The notes under the pieces: generated by a model
Database searches by the model: none
Seen by the model: only the letters and a program-made list of their open reading frames with translations
What the model was told of the DNA's origin: nothing
Program-made: the position numbers and the translations under genes
In this document: positions 42,792 to 54,702 of the stretch, one piece after another
How the letters are laid out: every line of letters starts with the position of its first letter
Position numbering within the stretch: position 1 is the first letter of the stretch
Source of the DNA: Exobasidium rhododendri
Lineage: Eukaryota > Basidiomycota > Exobasidiomycetes > Exobasidiales > Exobasidiaceae
Assembly (NCBI GenBank): GCA_026210745.1
Contig: CP110630.1
Location: 3,906,001-3,970,000 of the forward strand
DNA length: 64,000 nucleotides
Reading direction: 5' to 3'

Positions 42792-45700
42792 ATGCCGATC
42801 AAACAGCCAGCACGGAGCATGACTGCGCGGCGGGAAGGGAGGTGCAACATGAGAGGGCAGTGCGGCAAGACGTCCATCTTCTCTCCAGACCTGCCGTGTG
42901 CGCTTGATGAAGTGAAGGCTCTGGATCCTTCAGATGCCCTTCGTCAGTCTGTAATTTCGGTGTGTGGGCAGGACTTTGCTACTGGACCTCTCTGCTGTGA
43001 TCAGGATCAAGTCGACTCTCTGCAAGCTAATCTGGAGCAAGCTGAGCCCCTTGTCTCTGGGTGTCCAGCCTGTCGCAATAACTTTCGACAACTATTCTGC
43101 TCCATGACCTGTGGACCCAATCAGTCCACATACTTGGATGTCATACAAACCCAAAAAACAGGGGGAGGAGCGAACGGCGACATTGCAGTAAAGGAGATCG
43201 ACTACTACGTTGGAGAGGAGTGGCGTAATACCTTCTTTGACAGCTGCAAGAATGTCAAATTTGGACCGGGAAACAGCTTTGCGATGGATCTACTGGGGGG
43301 TGGTGCAAAGGAAGCAGATGCATTCCTCAAATACATGGGTGACGAGCGACCACTGATCGGCAGCCCTTTCCAGATAAATTTTCCACATCTGCGCAACACT
43401 ACGGGCGAGATTACCAGCAACAGCACGTCCTCTTCGCCACCTCTCCCGTTGAATCCAAGGGCTCGAGCATGCGACGATGAGGATTTGCTCTCGCGCTGTG
43501 CATGTACTGATTGCCCTTCTGTTTGCGCAACTTTGCCCTACGTACGGCCGCCGATTCACCAAGACGGCTGCTTTGTAACATTGCCAGGCGGAACGCATCT
43601 CTCTTGCTATTCCATCGTTATTGTCGTCATCTACGCAGTAGCCGTCACGGCCTTTGCAACAGGGCTCGGATTCGGTCGACGAGTGGGCCGCAAGCGAGCA
43701 GCACTTCACCATCGAACCAGTGGAATCAGTGTGACGAGCGAGAGCAGTGGATACGAAAGAGTGCGACTGAGTTCGGAAGAGCCAGGTGATGGCGTGAGGA
43801 CGTCAAATAGCTCAGGAACAGAAGGTCGATTGATGGGAGCGTCTGCTGAAGATCTCGAAGACGATTCGTCTTCTTCTGCAGGACCGGCTCGAGGACGAGG
43901 TATCCTTGCTGGTCTGGGATTGGGTTCGAGAGGGGTAGTTGGAGCCGGTGACTTGTCTGCACTCTCCTCTTCTCAACCAAAGACATACGCACCGAGCGTG
44001 TGGCTGAGCAAGTTCTTTTACCAGCTAGGACATAAATGCGCCTCGTATCCATACGTCACATTCGCCTTGGCCTTGCTGTTCGTCGGTGTTGCTAATCTAG
44101 GATGGAGCAAGTTTGAAATGGAGACTGATCCAGTTCGCCTTTGGGTCAGTCCTGGATCGGAAGCAAAGCATCGAAAAGCTTACTTTGATGAACATTTTGG
44201 GCCTTTCTATCGAACACAGCAGGTCTTCGTCATGGACAATAGTGCTGCCGATGCTGCTAGAGCAGGTATCAGTCATGAAGGGAAAGCATGGCAGGACTTT
44301 CTCCACTCTGTGAATCCTGTCTTGGACTGGCAGAGACTGCAGTGGTGGGCGCAAGTGGAAGACTCGGTTCGGACACTAGTCTCTCCCAATGGCACCACCT
44401 TTCAAGATGTGTGCTTTGCTCCCTCTGGAAAGGGTGGCCCTTGCGTGGTACAATCGTTGATGGGATACTTTGGAGATGACATCGGAGACCTCACCGCTGA
44501 TACATGGAAGGACAGGCTGAACCAATGCGCATCTACGCCTGCCGAATGTCTTCCTGCGTTTGGGCAACCTTTGAAGCAGAACATCATCTTTGGTGGACTG
44601 CCCAAGGGGGGCCATGCGACTGATGCCCGATCACTAGTGACTACATGGGTCGTTTCGAACAGTCTAAACACCTTAGAGGTCGAGAAAGCACAAGAGTGGG
44701 AGATTGCACTGGAGGCACTTTTCTTCTCCATCGCAGGAATAGGCGACGCGGAAGAGCATCCACTAGGCGCAAAGAGGCGAGAGCTAGGCTTGACCCTATT
44801 CTTGAGCACAGAGAGCAGTTTGGAGCAAGAGATAGCTCGAGCGGGAAAAGCAGACGTACTCATTGTCGTCTTGTCGTATCTTTTCATGTTCTTATACGCT
44901 TCATTGACCTTGGGCGGGTCTTCCAACAGCATGAATCAAGACAACAACAGCTCTCGGCCGCATGGTTTACCTCATCGAAGCGGTCTTGCAGGTCGAATCA
45001 TGTCCTTTATGACAGCAGGAGGCTCGTCTAGCAATCAGAGGAGTTCGCCGAGGCCGAGAAAGGGCAGTCTTCTTCGTCGATTGTGCATCCAAAGTAAATT
45101 CAGCCTGGGCTTGTTTGGTATCATTGTGGTGCTCGCATCTGTCTCCTCGGCTATTGGTCTGTTCAGCGCGCTGGGAGTGAAAGTGACGCTGGTGATTGCC
45201 GAAGTGCTACCGTTCTTACTGTTGGCTGTGGGAGTTGACAACATCTTCCTTCTGACGGGCGAGATGGATCGACAGAACGGACTGGCCAGTACGGCGAACC
45301 CGTATGCGACTTCTCGATCGAACCACGATGTTCGAGATGGCATGGCGGCAAGCGAAGAGGAGGAGAACAGCTCACAAGAAGGTGCGACGTATGGAGCAAG
45401 AATGACGAGAAGCAACAGTAATGCTTTGTATCACGTCGATGGAGTCGAAAGAGCAGCTAGAGCGCTGTCTAGAGTCGGTCCCAGTATCGTCTTGAGTGCT
45501 TCTGTGCAGATCTGTGCCTTCTTACTAGGCGCAACAATTCCGATGCCGGCTGTTCGACACTTTGCGCTCTATGCGGCAGCTAGTATGGCATTTGTTGCGA
45601 CGCTGCAATGCACAGTCTTTGTAGCGGCAATGGCTCTAGATGCTGATCGGGTAGAAGCACAACGGATCGACTGCTTTCCTTGCATCAAGCTGGGCGGCTC

Positions 45701-47397
45701 TTCTTCTTCTTCTTCTTCTTCATACTCTTCGAACGGCACAAACGACTTGGGCTCATTGACGCTGGGATCGACGCATGGTCTGTCGACTGAAGGTCCTCTC
45801 GGTCGATTCTTCCGTCGATACTATGCCCCTACACTGATCAAGCCGAGGGTAAAACGAGTCATTCTGGTCCTGTTCGGCACCACCTTTGCACTGAGTTGCC
45901 TTGGAGTTAAAAGCTTGAAGATGGGTCTGGATCAGCGATTGGCCCTTCCCGCTGGTTCTTATCTTCGAGACTACTTTGACGCAATCGACACTTACTTGGA
46001 CGTCGGCCCACCACTCTACTTTGTCGCCAAGGATGTGGATGTGACGACTCGAGCAGGTCAACAGGCACTTTGCGGTCGATTCACCACCTGTCAGCCCCTG
46101 TCCCTTGCGAACACCTTGGAAGGAGAGCGTATTCGACCAGACGTCAGCTTCTTGGCTGAACCAGCTAGCTCGTGGATCGATGACTTCTTTCAGTGGCTCA
46201 ACCCTGTCCTGGACACTTGTTGCAGGGTGAAAAAGTCGAATCCTCTCGTGTTCTGCTCTTCCACGGACAGTGAGTTTGATTGTCAGCCATGCTTTGAAGG
46301 GCGTTCATCCGCTTGGAACATAACCCTTGATGGCATGCCAGAGGGACAAGAATTCATGATGTATCTGCGGCAATGGCTCAAGAGTCCAACAGACGCCGAC
46401 TGTCCTTTAGGTGGCCAAGCAGCCTACTCGAGCGCCCTGTCCATTGACGAAGATGCCGACAAAGTGACCACGTCCCACTTTCGCACTTTCCACACTCCTT
46501 TACGATCTCAAGCCGACTTCATCGATGCTCTTTCTTCAACAGAGCGTATCTCTTCTGACATTGTGGCTCGCAATCGAGACACGATAGACGATCAGGCGCT
46601 CGACGTATTCGCCTACTCTCTCTTTTCGCCCTTTTTCGACCAGTATCTATATTTGCACAGACTGGCGCTCCAGCTGTTGGGTGGCTCGCTTGCCGCTATA
46701 CTGGTTGTCACCTGGCTTTTGCTGGGATCTTTCCGAACAGCTTGCATCGTTGGGATATGTATATCAAACGCAGTCTTTTGCGTTGCAGCCGTCATGGCCA
46801 CTCTTGGCATTGGCCTGAATGCTCTAACACTGGTCAATCTAGCCGTCTGCAGTGCCATCTGCGTAGAGTTTTGTGCCCATGTTGCTCGTGCTTTCATGAG
46901 AGCACCTGGGTCATTGAGCAGACGTCATCCGATGGCTCAAAAGGAAAGAGATGATCGGATATGGGCAGCACTTGTTGACGTCGGACCAGCGGTCGTCAGT
47001 GGAATCACCGGAACCAAGCTGGTGGGAATATCGATCCTCTTCTGGGCTCAGTCGGAGATGTAAGTGTTACCGGTTATTGAACAATGGCGTGGGTGCCAAG
47101 AGAAGTGGTGAAAAGTATTTATTGACCGCCCCCTTTCTTTTCTCACTCTCTCACTCTTTTTAACTCAGTCTCAAGCTCTACTATGCCTCCTTGTGGTTTG
47201 CCTTGATTCTCATCGGCGTGGTCCATGGCTTGGTTTTCTTGCCAGTCCTATTGACGCAGTTCGGAGGTAGCGGATTCTCGAGCGGTGACGATGAGGCAGA
47301 AGTCAGCCGTAGACTTCGAAGAGCGCAAGATAGCGCTGAATTCCGCCCATTTGCTGCCGATGTCGAGGCAGAAGAGAGCGAGGACGAATACTATTAG
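42792..47397 (+). CDS. NCR1: NPC1-type intracellular sterol transporter (Ncr1)
   Basis: Niemann-Pick C1 family transporter, moving sterols and sphingolipids at the vacuole membrane with Npc2. Exons 42792-47059 and 47169-47397 join in phase to 1498 residues. The N-terminal Cys-rich sterol-binding domain is clear (EGRCNMRGQCGKTS, CGQDFATGPLCCDQDQVD, CPACRNNFRQLFCSMTCGPN). A transmembrane segment near residue 275, a luminal domain and the sterol-sensing domain near residues 768-825 (LGVKVTLVIAEVLPFLLLAV, then GVDNIFLL) follow, then a second Cys-rich luminal loop and the final membrane bundle. The tail is acidic and ends EYY. Odd point: this ATG has no signal peptide, although hydrophobic in-frame codons lie just upstream, so the true start is probably in a short unseen exon. 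Confidence 0.93.
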
Positions 47398-47635
47398 GCG
47401 ATGATAGTAATTGCACTTAACAGTCGTCAATGTGAAGCAATGCGCAACGGACGATGAGAAGCAGTGGCAAACGCTATTGTTGCATTTTATTGATGTACAT
47501 TGCGACTTTTGGGAGAAGAGAGTAGAAGAGGTGCTGATTGCTACAAATACATCCAATCATTTCATCTTGACCGTCTAGACTAGCTTCTGTTCTCCCATTC
47601 CATCTATTCTTTTCAGTGTCGAGAGTCGAACGACG
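47398..47635. other. Convergent intergenic region NCR1 / LSM12
   Basis: 238 bp between two stop codons. Nothing notable seen. Confidence 0.45.
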
Positions 47636-48677
47636 TCAAGGGACCGTACGTTTGGCCAGAATCTTCTTTCTCTCGCCATCTAAGACCTTACTGACCCTCT
47701 GCCACCTCGTAGCTTTCGCCTTACCGTCTTCAGGTACGCCTTGCACTTCTTTGCCGTCTGCCAAAGCTTGTAGTGTTGACAGCTGATACTTGGGCACAGA
47801 AGCTACATCATACCCGTCTGGAGACTGTTGCCACCAAACAAGACGAGAGATCAGTAGTGGACAAAGGCGAATCTGACTTCGCTCGTATAGAGACTTACAA
47901 TGACGATCTCGTCCATGACGATAATGTGACGATCTGACCATCGGCAAGGGAGGCTAAGGTTCGAGGGAGAGAAGACCTTCAACGATATTGTCGTCAAGTT
48001 GAAGCGTTAGCTCTAACTCACGTTTTACTGAGGGCATCGAAAACATCCTGACCCAACAAGCTGACGCCGACGCCAACCTTTGCGTATCTTTTCATTGCTT
48101 CACTCGTCGCCGCTTTTTCTCTAGCCTCTGCAGCTGCCACATTGATATCCCTACTGAGTTCAGTCATGTTTGCCGTCTCCAACGTAGAAGCATTCGGACC
48201 TTGCAACTTTTCTACTTTGGAAACAGTCCTTAATTTGACGATGTGGAAATTGGTTCGAGAGCCGCTGGCATCTCCGCCTTGAGCGGCTACCTTCATCGAG
48301 GACAGCGTCGACGTTGGAAAGGCAGCAGCGGTAGTTGGGTAGTCTTCTGATGATGCGAGACTGACTGCGGGCGTCACTGACTTCGGTATCTCGAGCACAA
48401 GGATTCCCATGCCAGCGTCAAAGGCCCACAACAAACCAGAAAGCTGCTTTCCATCCTTCAGACCGACTCGTACAGGCTTAGAGAGGTGAGCCTTGAGATC
48501 TTTGAGTAGTCCTGAAGGTTCAGCTGTTGCTGTTGTAGGTGTCATCGTCGATGTCACCACTGTCGGTGCGGCTGGTGTCGCCGCGGAAGTCTGCTGAGCG
48601 TTCCCTCCTTTCAAGAGTGCCGCCGCACTACCTCCTCGCAAAGCAGGCGAGTGACTGCCCGGTATAGACTTGGACAT
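47636..48677 (-). CDS. LSM12: LSM12 family RNA-associated protein
   Basis: Lsm12 has an Sm-like domain plus an anticodon-binding-like (AD) domain; in other systems it binds ataxin-2/Pbp1 and works in RNA metabolism. Three exons on the minus strand, 48677-48022, 47953-47899 and 47824-47636, join in phase to 299 residues. After a Ser/Thr/Pro-rich start of about 65 residues, the Lsm-like domain reads VRVGLKDGKQLSGLLWAFDA and continues to NFHIVKLRTVSKVEKL. The AD domain includes AAAEAREKAATSEAMKRYAK, GQDVFDALSKTLPCRW and HIIVMDEIVI. A C-terminal extension (KATRWQRVSKVLDGERKKIL) follows. The start MSKSIPGSH was chosen over an ATG five codons upstream. Head-to-head with cactin across 177 bp. Confidence 0.9.
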
Positions 48678-48854
48678 TGTTGGGCAACACAAGGAGCAAA
48701 GAGAAGCTTAAACAAAGTAGCGCCATTCGAAGTGTTCATCTTCAGCTCTACCTGCAGGACGGAGGCTATTAACCCTACAAAATCTATTGTTAGCCGTGCT
48801 CCCACGTGATGTGTGCACCCCTCCTGCTTCTCTCCAAGAATTGGGAGGGACAAG
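48678..48854. promoter_or_regulatory. Divergent promoter, LSM12 / cactin
   Basis: 177-bp shared promoter with CACGTG at 48803-48808. Confidence 0.55.
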
Positions 48855-50795
48855 ATGGATGACGAGTACTCTCCCATTTTGAGCCTGTCATCGTACGCCA
48901 AAGAAATGCCTCGATCAGCATCGCCTGACGATAGACATGCCACAACCTCCCGTCATGGTCATCTGGATCGCGAGGACGAGAGAAGTTCAGGTCGAAATGA
49001 GCGTTCTCAGTCCTCGAGACATCACAGGGACAGTGAAAGAGAGAGAGTAGACAGAAAGTCCCGTCGACGCCGGGAAAGCTACTCAAGCGAAGAAGACGAC
49101 GAAGAACGGAGAGAGCGGAAGAGAAAGGACAAGAGGGACAGAAAAGTCCGAGAGACGTCAGACGAGCGATCCGCTCGAAAGAGAAAGAAGGAAAGCAGAA
49201 GTGGCATTGGAGAAGAAGAGGCCGAAAGGAGGGCAAAGGCGGCCGAGACTCTATTATATAGCTCAGAAGCGAACCCCTTCAACGATTCCAGTATAGGGAC
49301 CCAATTTCGATGGGGAAAGAAGGCAGAAAAGGAGAAAAAGATGGGAATGACCCCGGCTGAAGCTCAGAGAAGAGATGAGGAGAGGAGAAGAGAGGCCAAG
49401 GAAGAAATTGCACGACTAAATCTAAAACGAGCTGAGCGAGAAAAGGAGCAAGCCTTACGAGAGGAGGAGGAGTCGAGAATGGCAAGGATGGCAGAAAGCG
49501 CAGCCATGTCGGAGTGGGTTGCCAAAGAAGATGACTTTTACCTCGAGCAGTCCAGGAAGAGAGCAGTGATTCGAGTTCGAGAGAATCGAGCCAAGCCGAT
49601 TGATTTATTGGCTATAAATCTCAAGTGGGTTGACCCGACGCTGAAAAATATGAGAGATCCGAAGGAGGAGAGCAAGGGACATCCCATAGAGGAAACGGAA
49701 GAAGATGACGAAGCTGAGCTGGAAATCGACTTGGAGGAGCCGTTTCTGCTGTTTGATGATTTAGATCTCGACGAAACAGAGGAGCTTCATGCAGACATTC
49801 AGATGTACTTGAGCTTGGAGAAGAGAGAGCACAACCTGGAATTCTGGAGATCTATGATCATCGTCTGCGATGACAAGTTGGAGGAATTACGAGCTGAAGC
49901 GGGCGAAGTGTCGCAAGAGACAGGCATACGATCTCGCTTGGATGCTAGTGTCAAGGCTGAAATGAATGTCATGTTGTCCAAGCAATCCCACAAGGAATTG
50001 ATCGCCTTGCAAGATCAAATCCGTCAAAAGCTTCGTAGCGGGGAACCAGTAGATGTCGAGTACTGGGAGGGACTCCTCAAGACCATCGTAGTTTGGAGAG
50101 CAAAAGCGAAGCTGAGTGACATGCATGAAGTCATCATTCGAAATCGATTGGAGCACCTGCGAAGAAAGCAGACGATCGAGGCAGAGAGGAGGAAAAGGTT
50201 AGGTCTTCCTACAGTTGAAGAAGAACGTGAAGCAAAAGCAGCCGAAGCCAACAGACGCAAAGAGGAGAGGGAAAAGGAAAGAGCGCAACTGGATGAAAGC
50301 GCTGTTGACTTGTACGCTCGAGAGGCAGGTAAGGATCTGGAAGAAGATGAAGATCTATTCAACCTCGATGAGGACTTGGCGAACACCCACAGTCTTCGTA
50401 ATGTCGGATCTTATGACTGGGAAGATAAGTATCGACCGAGAAAACCGCGCTACTTTAACAGAGTCAACACTGGCTACATCTGGAACAAGTACAATCAGTC
50501 TCATTATGATAGCGATAACCCGCCCCCCAAGGTTGTCTTTGGCTACAAGTTCAACATGTTCTATCCCGATCTGCTCGACAAGAGCAAGTCGCCACAGTAC
50601 AAGATTGTCAAGGAGAGGGGAAACGATGAAACTTGCTTGATCTTGTTCGAAGCTGGTCCCCCCTATGAGACGATCGGCTTCCGCATCGTGAACAAGCCTT
50701 GGAACATGAGTCACAATCGAGGCTTCAAAGCTGTGTTCGAGAGAGGTGTCTTGCAGCTGCACTTTCAATTCCAGCGGCAGTTCTATCGAAAGTGA
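48855..50795 (+). CDS. Cactin, spliceosome-associated protein
   Basis: Cactin joins the catalytic spliceosome and is needed for accurate splicing in fission yeast and animals. Single exon, 646 residues from MDDEYSPILSLSS. An N-terminal Arg/Ser/Glu-rich low-complexity region spans residues 1-120. The cactin middle domain follows (NPFNDSSIGTQFRWGKKAEK, then MSEWVAKEDDFYLEQSRKRA and IRVRENRAKPIDLLAINLKW). Helical charged sequence leads to the conserved C-terminal domain, starting near YRPRKPRYFNRVNTGYIWNK and running through DNPPPKVVFGYKFNMFYPDL to GVLQLHFQFQRQFYRK at the end, the expected cactin terminus. Length fits fungal cactins. A GTG 14 codons upstream is the only other start in frame. Confidence 0.95.
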   Translation: MDDEYSPILSLSSYAKEMPRSASPDDRHATTSRHGHLDREDERSSGRNERSQSSRHHRDSERERVDRKSRRRRESYSSEEDDEERRERKRKDKRDRKVRETSDERSARKRKKESRSGIGEEEAERRAKAAETLLYSSEANPFNDSSIGTQFRWGKKAEKEKKMGMTPAEAQRRDEERRREAKEEIARLNLKRAEREKEQALREEEESRMARMAESAAMSEWVAKEDDFYLEQSRKRAVIRVRENRAKPIDLLAINLKWVDPTLKNMRDPKEESKGHPIEETEEDDEAELEIDLEEPFLLFDDLDLDETEELHADIQMYLSLEKREHNLEFWRSMIIVCDDKLEELRAEAGEVSQETGIRSRLDASVKAEMNVMLSKQSHKELIALQDQIRQKLRSGEPVDVEYWEGLLKTIVVWRAKAKLSDMHEVIIRNRLEHLRRKQTIEAERRKRLGLPTVEEEREAKAAEANRRKEEREKERAQLDESAVDLYAREAGKDLEEDEDLFNLDEDLANTHSLRNVGSYDWEDKYRPRKPRYFNRVNTGYIWNKYNQSHYDSDNPPPKVVFGYKFNMFYPDLLDKSKSPQYKIVKERGNDETCLILFEAGPPYETIGFRIVNKPWNMSHNRGFKAVFERGVLQLHFQFQRQFYRK

Positions 50796-51100
50796 TGAGC
50801 TCGAAGGTCATGTACAGTAGTAATATATTTTGAAACTCCTCCGGCCAAGACAAAGCGATGATACGGCAGCTGTCAAAAATGAGCGCCCCGACCCCCTTTG
50901 ACAGTCTCGATTAGAAATTAAGGTGCGTCGTCTTCAGGAAAGCGCGCTAAAAAGCTTGCGTGGAGGCCGGTTTTCATTGGCGAGTGCACGTGCGTTCAAA
51001 CTTTGGCGGCTGCTTTCTTCTGAGCGTTCGCTCTAGATTGTCCACTAATTCACTCTCTCATATACTCTCCACCGACGATTGCAAAGGATCATCGACCATC
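50796..51100. promoter_or_regulatory. Promoter region of the NAP-family gene
   Basis: 305 bp between cactin and the SET-like gene. CACGTG at 50987-50992, about 110 bp before the ATG. No gene seen. Confidence 0.5.
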
Positions 51101-52166
51101 ATGAACAGTGCACACCAATTCGCAAAAGAGTCTCAACCCAAGATCGATGAGATCGAGAAGAAGTTCGACGATGCTCAGGCTGAAATCAGTGCGTACGAGC
51201 GAAGTGAAGTTGAGTCGCGATAGACATGCGTTCGGGAATCTCATTCACTTTCCCCTCTACCACGTCCAGTCAAGTACTCCAACAAGCTTCATGAGCCGAT
51301 CTTCAAGGAGCGAGACGAGCTCTTGAAAGGAGTCGAGAAGTTTTGGACCAAGGCTGTGAGTGATCTCTAATCCAATTTGAGAGGTGAATTTGCGTTTTAG
51401 CTTCTCCTTGACTGACAGGCAACGTGATCGGACCTTCTCAGCTCGGCAACTGTATGACTGCCATGATCTACATTGACGATGAGGACAAACCTGTCTTCGA
51501 CTACCTCAATGGAATCAGAGTGGAGCGAAGTACGACTGACCCTCGCGAGGCCACCATCCACTTCGACTTTGAAGAAAACAAGTACTTCAAAGACACTACC
51601 CTCACCAAAGCATTCAAGGTCAAGAAAGATGCCGAGCCTTTGAGCGCCGAATTTGATTTCCCTCGCAATGTTGAAAGCTCCAAGACTATCATTGAATGGA
51701 AAGGTGATGATGTCAATCAATCAAAGCTTAGACCTACGAAGATTGATAGCGAGGACGAATTCGAGCCTGGTAGCTTCTTCAGCAGCTTCTTTGAGCAGGA
51801 TAACGATGACTTTGCAGTGAGTGAAGGTATCTTGGAGGGATCGGTAGATAATTTCATCCTGACGTAGCTTTATGGTGATCTCACTAGGCTGCAATCGGTG
51901 ATGTCCTGATCAACGACTTCTACCCTCGCGCCATCGACTACTATACCGACAAGGTCTCGGAAGATTTCGAAGATGATGAGTGAGTGCTGCGCTGAGGAGC
52001 GTGTCTTGACGCGGAAGTGTTCTTTACTGACTCTGACTACATGATCTACAGGGAGGAGTTCTCTGACGAAGAAGATGAGGAAGACGAGGAAGACAATGAT
52101 GATGATCGCGAGATCGACTTGGAAGAGGAAGAAAAGCGAGCGTCGAAAAAGACCAAGCACAATTAA
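51101..52166 (+). CDS. SET/Vps75-type NAP-family histone chaperone
   Basis: NAP-family chaperone of the SET/TAF-I-beta/Vps75 branch, binding H3-H4 and histone acetyltransferases. Five exons, 51101-51188, 51270-51355, 51442-51816, 51888-51979 and 52052-52166, join in phase to 251 residues. The N-terminal dimerisation helix (QPKIDEIEKKFDDAQAEI, then YSNKLHEPIFKERDELLKGV) leads into the earmuff domain (DEDKPVFDYLNGIRVER, KYFKDTTLTKAFKV, ESSKTIIEWKGDDV) and the helix GDVLINDFYPRAIDYYTDKV. It ends in an acidic tail and a short basic stretch. Exon 3 starts at the CAG before CTCGGC: an earlier AG at 51419 breaks the frame, and the later one closes it. Confidence 0.92.
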
Positions 52167-52553
52167 GCACTCCGATTGACATGTAACTACCGCACTCCCC
52201 CTCTTCCCCCTCTTCCCCCTCTTCTCTTCTACGCACTTCTTTCCGTCTCGTGTTCCTTTACAAAAACGCCTGTCACCTTCTGGTAATACATACACTACGC
52301 AGCTCTGATCGTCTCTCCTGCCAGGTGTCTTCTTTGGCAATGTGCCTCTTCCGACAAGCCTTCTCCAGCTTCACTGTCGTTGACATATGTATGCGTCACT
52401 CATTCTTTCAATTTCCTCTAGGTGATTTTTTAATTTCCCTTCTATTTTGCATTTCTTCGCAATAATGACTCCTAGTGGAGCTTAATTCTTCGGTCGTCTA
52501 CATTTCTTTCTGCCGTACAGCACCACACATCTCATCAGACAACAACCTCGACC
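52167..52553. other. Intergenic region with 9-bp CT repeat
   Basis: 387 bp between the SET-like gene and dihydroorotase. A CTCTTCCCC tandem repeat lies at 52195-52224. No CACGTG and no gene seen. Confidence 0.5.
52195..52224. repeat. 9-bp CT-rich tandem repeat
   Basis: About three copies of CTCTTCCCC in the 3' region of the SET-like gene. Confidence 0.85.
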
Positions 52554-53754
52554 ATGAGCGATACGATCAAAGTCGTATCGCCGGCAGACATGCATGTGCA
52601 TCTGCGACAGGATGAAATGTCCTCCCTTGTCGTGCCGCACGTTCGACAAGGCGGTATGACTACCGGCTACGTGATGCCCAACACTGTACCACCGCTCACC
52701 TCTGTCGATCAATGCGTCAGATACCTAGACACGCTCGAGTCGCACGACGAGTCTGTGGAACTCTTTGGCACGCTCTATCTACATCCTTCCATCACTCCTC
52801 AAGAAATTGTCAAGGCAGCGCAAACGAAGTCAAAAGGTGGTAAGAGAAGGATCATGGGTGTGAAGAGCTACCCACGAGGCGTGACGACGAACAGTGAAGG
52901 CGGGATCGAGAACTACGAGACCTACTATCCCATTTTTGAGGAGATGGAAAGGCAAGATATGGTGCTGAACTTGCATGGAGAAGTACCAAGCAGCGAAGAG
53001 CATGTGAGAAGATTACAGACTTTTGTCCAACACAGGATTTCTAACTGACAGAAAGTAAACTTCTACTACTTTCAAGAATATCACCATCCTAACGGCCGAA
53101 GCGGCCTTTCTGAAACATCTGCTGTCGATCCACAAAAATTTTCCAAGGCTACGAATCGTGCTGGAGCATGCAACAACCAAGGCATCAGTGGAAGCAGTCA
53201 AAGCATGCGGAGATACCGTTGGCTGTACTATCACTCCGCATCATCTTGATTTGATCGTCGACGACTGGGCTGGGAAGCCAATCAATTATTGCAAACCAGT
53301 TGCAAAGACTTGGGACGATCGTAAGGCGTTGCGAGACGTCATCAAATCAGGTCACCCTCGGTTCTTCCTAGGATCCGACTCTGCACCACACCCTTTCTCC
53401 TCCAAGATGCCGTCCCCTGCCAGCCACGAATCGACGATAAAGGCAGCTTGCTGTGGATGCGCTGCAGGAATCTACACTTCACCAATCCTTTTACCTTTGT
53501 GTGCAACTCTCTTGGATTCCTTTGGGGCACTCGATCAGCTTCAATCGTACACTAGCAGCAATGCTAGAAAGTTCTATAAGCTGCCGATCGCAAAAGGGGA
53601 AGAGCACACAGTGTCTCTGAAACGTCAAGAAAGCAACATTAGCAATGCCTACACTCTCGAAGCGCACAAATCACTGGAGGACGGGAGCTCCGCAAAGATC
53701 CAAGTCGTTCCGTTTTGGGCTGGAAGACAGTTGACATTTACCATTGTAGAGTGA
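52554..53754 (+). CDS. URA4: Dihydroorotase (pyrimidine synthesis)
   Basis: Zinc-dependent dihydroorotase, third step of de novo UMP synthesis, cyclising carbamoyl-aspartate; a stand-alone enzyme in fungi. Two exons, 52554-53003 and 53077-53754, with a 73-bp intron, join in phase to 375 residues. The metal centre is visible: HVHLR (binuclear zinc His pair), VKSYPRG with the carboxylated Lys near residue 101, LNLHGEVP and LEHATT (His ligands), and LGSDSAPHP with the catalytic Asp. VMPNTVPPLTS and the PHHLDL segment fit the E. coli PyrC-like (type II) branch used by fungi. The intron removes an in-frame stop after EEH and restores NITILTAEAAFLKHL. Confidence 0.96.
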
Positions 53755-53898
53755 GAGGGAACTAATGTACGAGTGAAATTGCTACCTGGAAAAGTGTATA
53801 GACAGTGCAAGGTCCGAGGAGAGGTGGAGAGGTTTGGGTACTTTGTGGTCGATGTGTTTATCATGAGATTCTCCCGCTTAAAACGCTCCACATGTCAT

Positions 53899-54702
53899 CT
53901 ATCTAGCACTTGAAGGGTTGCGAGCACACAGCCAACGCAGTGTCACATCGATGTTCACCTGTCGCTTACTACTGATTGAGTAACACGACACTTCTCGGTT
54001 CGACACCGTCTCCAATTTCCTGTACCAGAATTAAACAGAAAAGTAAGAATTGCAGCTTCCTTCATCGCACTCCCTTAGCACACTCCTCTAATAATCGACT
54101 CACATTTCCCGAATAACGTCCTCTGCACTGACCGCACCTTTCACATCATTCTTCGTCGCCAAGACTAGTAGTGGTATTCCTGCGAGTTGGGGTCTGTTCA
54201 TGAGACTGTGTAGCTCTTCTGTAGCTACCAACCAAGGATTCGGCTTGGAAGAATCATTACTCGAAGACAAAGCTGCGTCGTCCTTGCCCGAACTTGATGG
54301 CAGTGGAATCGCTGAATCGACGACGAACAAGATAGCAGAGACACCTCGACAGTACCTCTCCCACATGCTTCTAAATCTAGGCTGTCCACTGCGACAGAGC
54401 GACGTTCCATACTTTAGCAATCATTCTCGCCTCTTCTGTGGAGGGAAAAAGCACACTTTCACTCCCACTCACCCGATATCCCACACCTTGATTGCAACAT
54501 TCCCACTTTTCACTTTGCGCATATTGAAGCCGACTGTGGGAACCATCTCGTCTGAGAATTGACCTATTGCGAGTAAATTGACTAAAGACGTTTTTCCAGC
54601 TGACTGAAGTCCCAGCACACAGATCTCCAGGTGTTTCTGGAAGAAGATCGAGTAGAACCACGACAAGAACGGCGATAGGAGAGGAATCGAAGGGAGCGCC
54701 AT
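53899..54702 (-). CDS. ARL8: Arf-like GTPase Arl8
   Basis: Arl8 is a small GTPase that positions lysosome/vacuole-related organelles. Three exons on the minus strand, 54702-54473, 54388-54104 and 54019-53899, join in phase to 211 residues. The N-terminal hydrophobic/amphipathic helix ([16 protein letters not shown]) lacks a Gly2, as in Arl8. P-loop GLQSAGKTS is at 31-39; switch II reads [19 protein letters not shown]; NKxD-type ATKND follows, and [11 protein letters not shown] plus NIDVTLRWL complete the fold. Arl8 is usually about 186 residues; the excess is a Ser-rich loop of roughly 24 residues after FVVDSA. The start [10 protein letters not shown] was preferred over an upstream in-frame extension that begins with a non-ATG codon. 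Confidence 0.94.
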
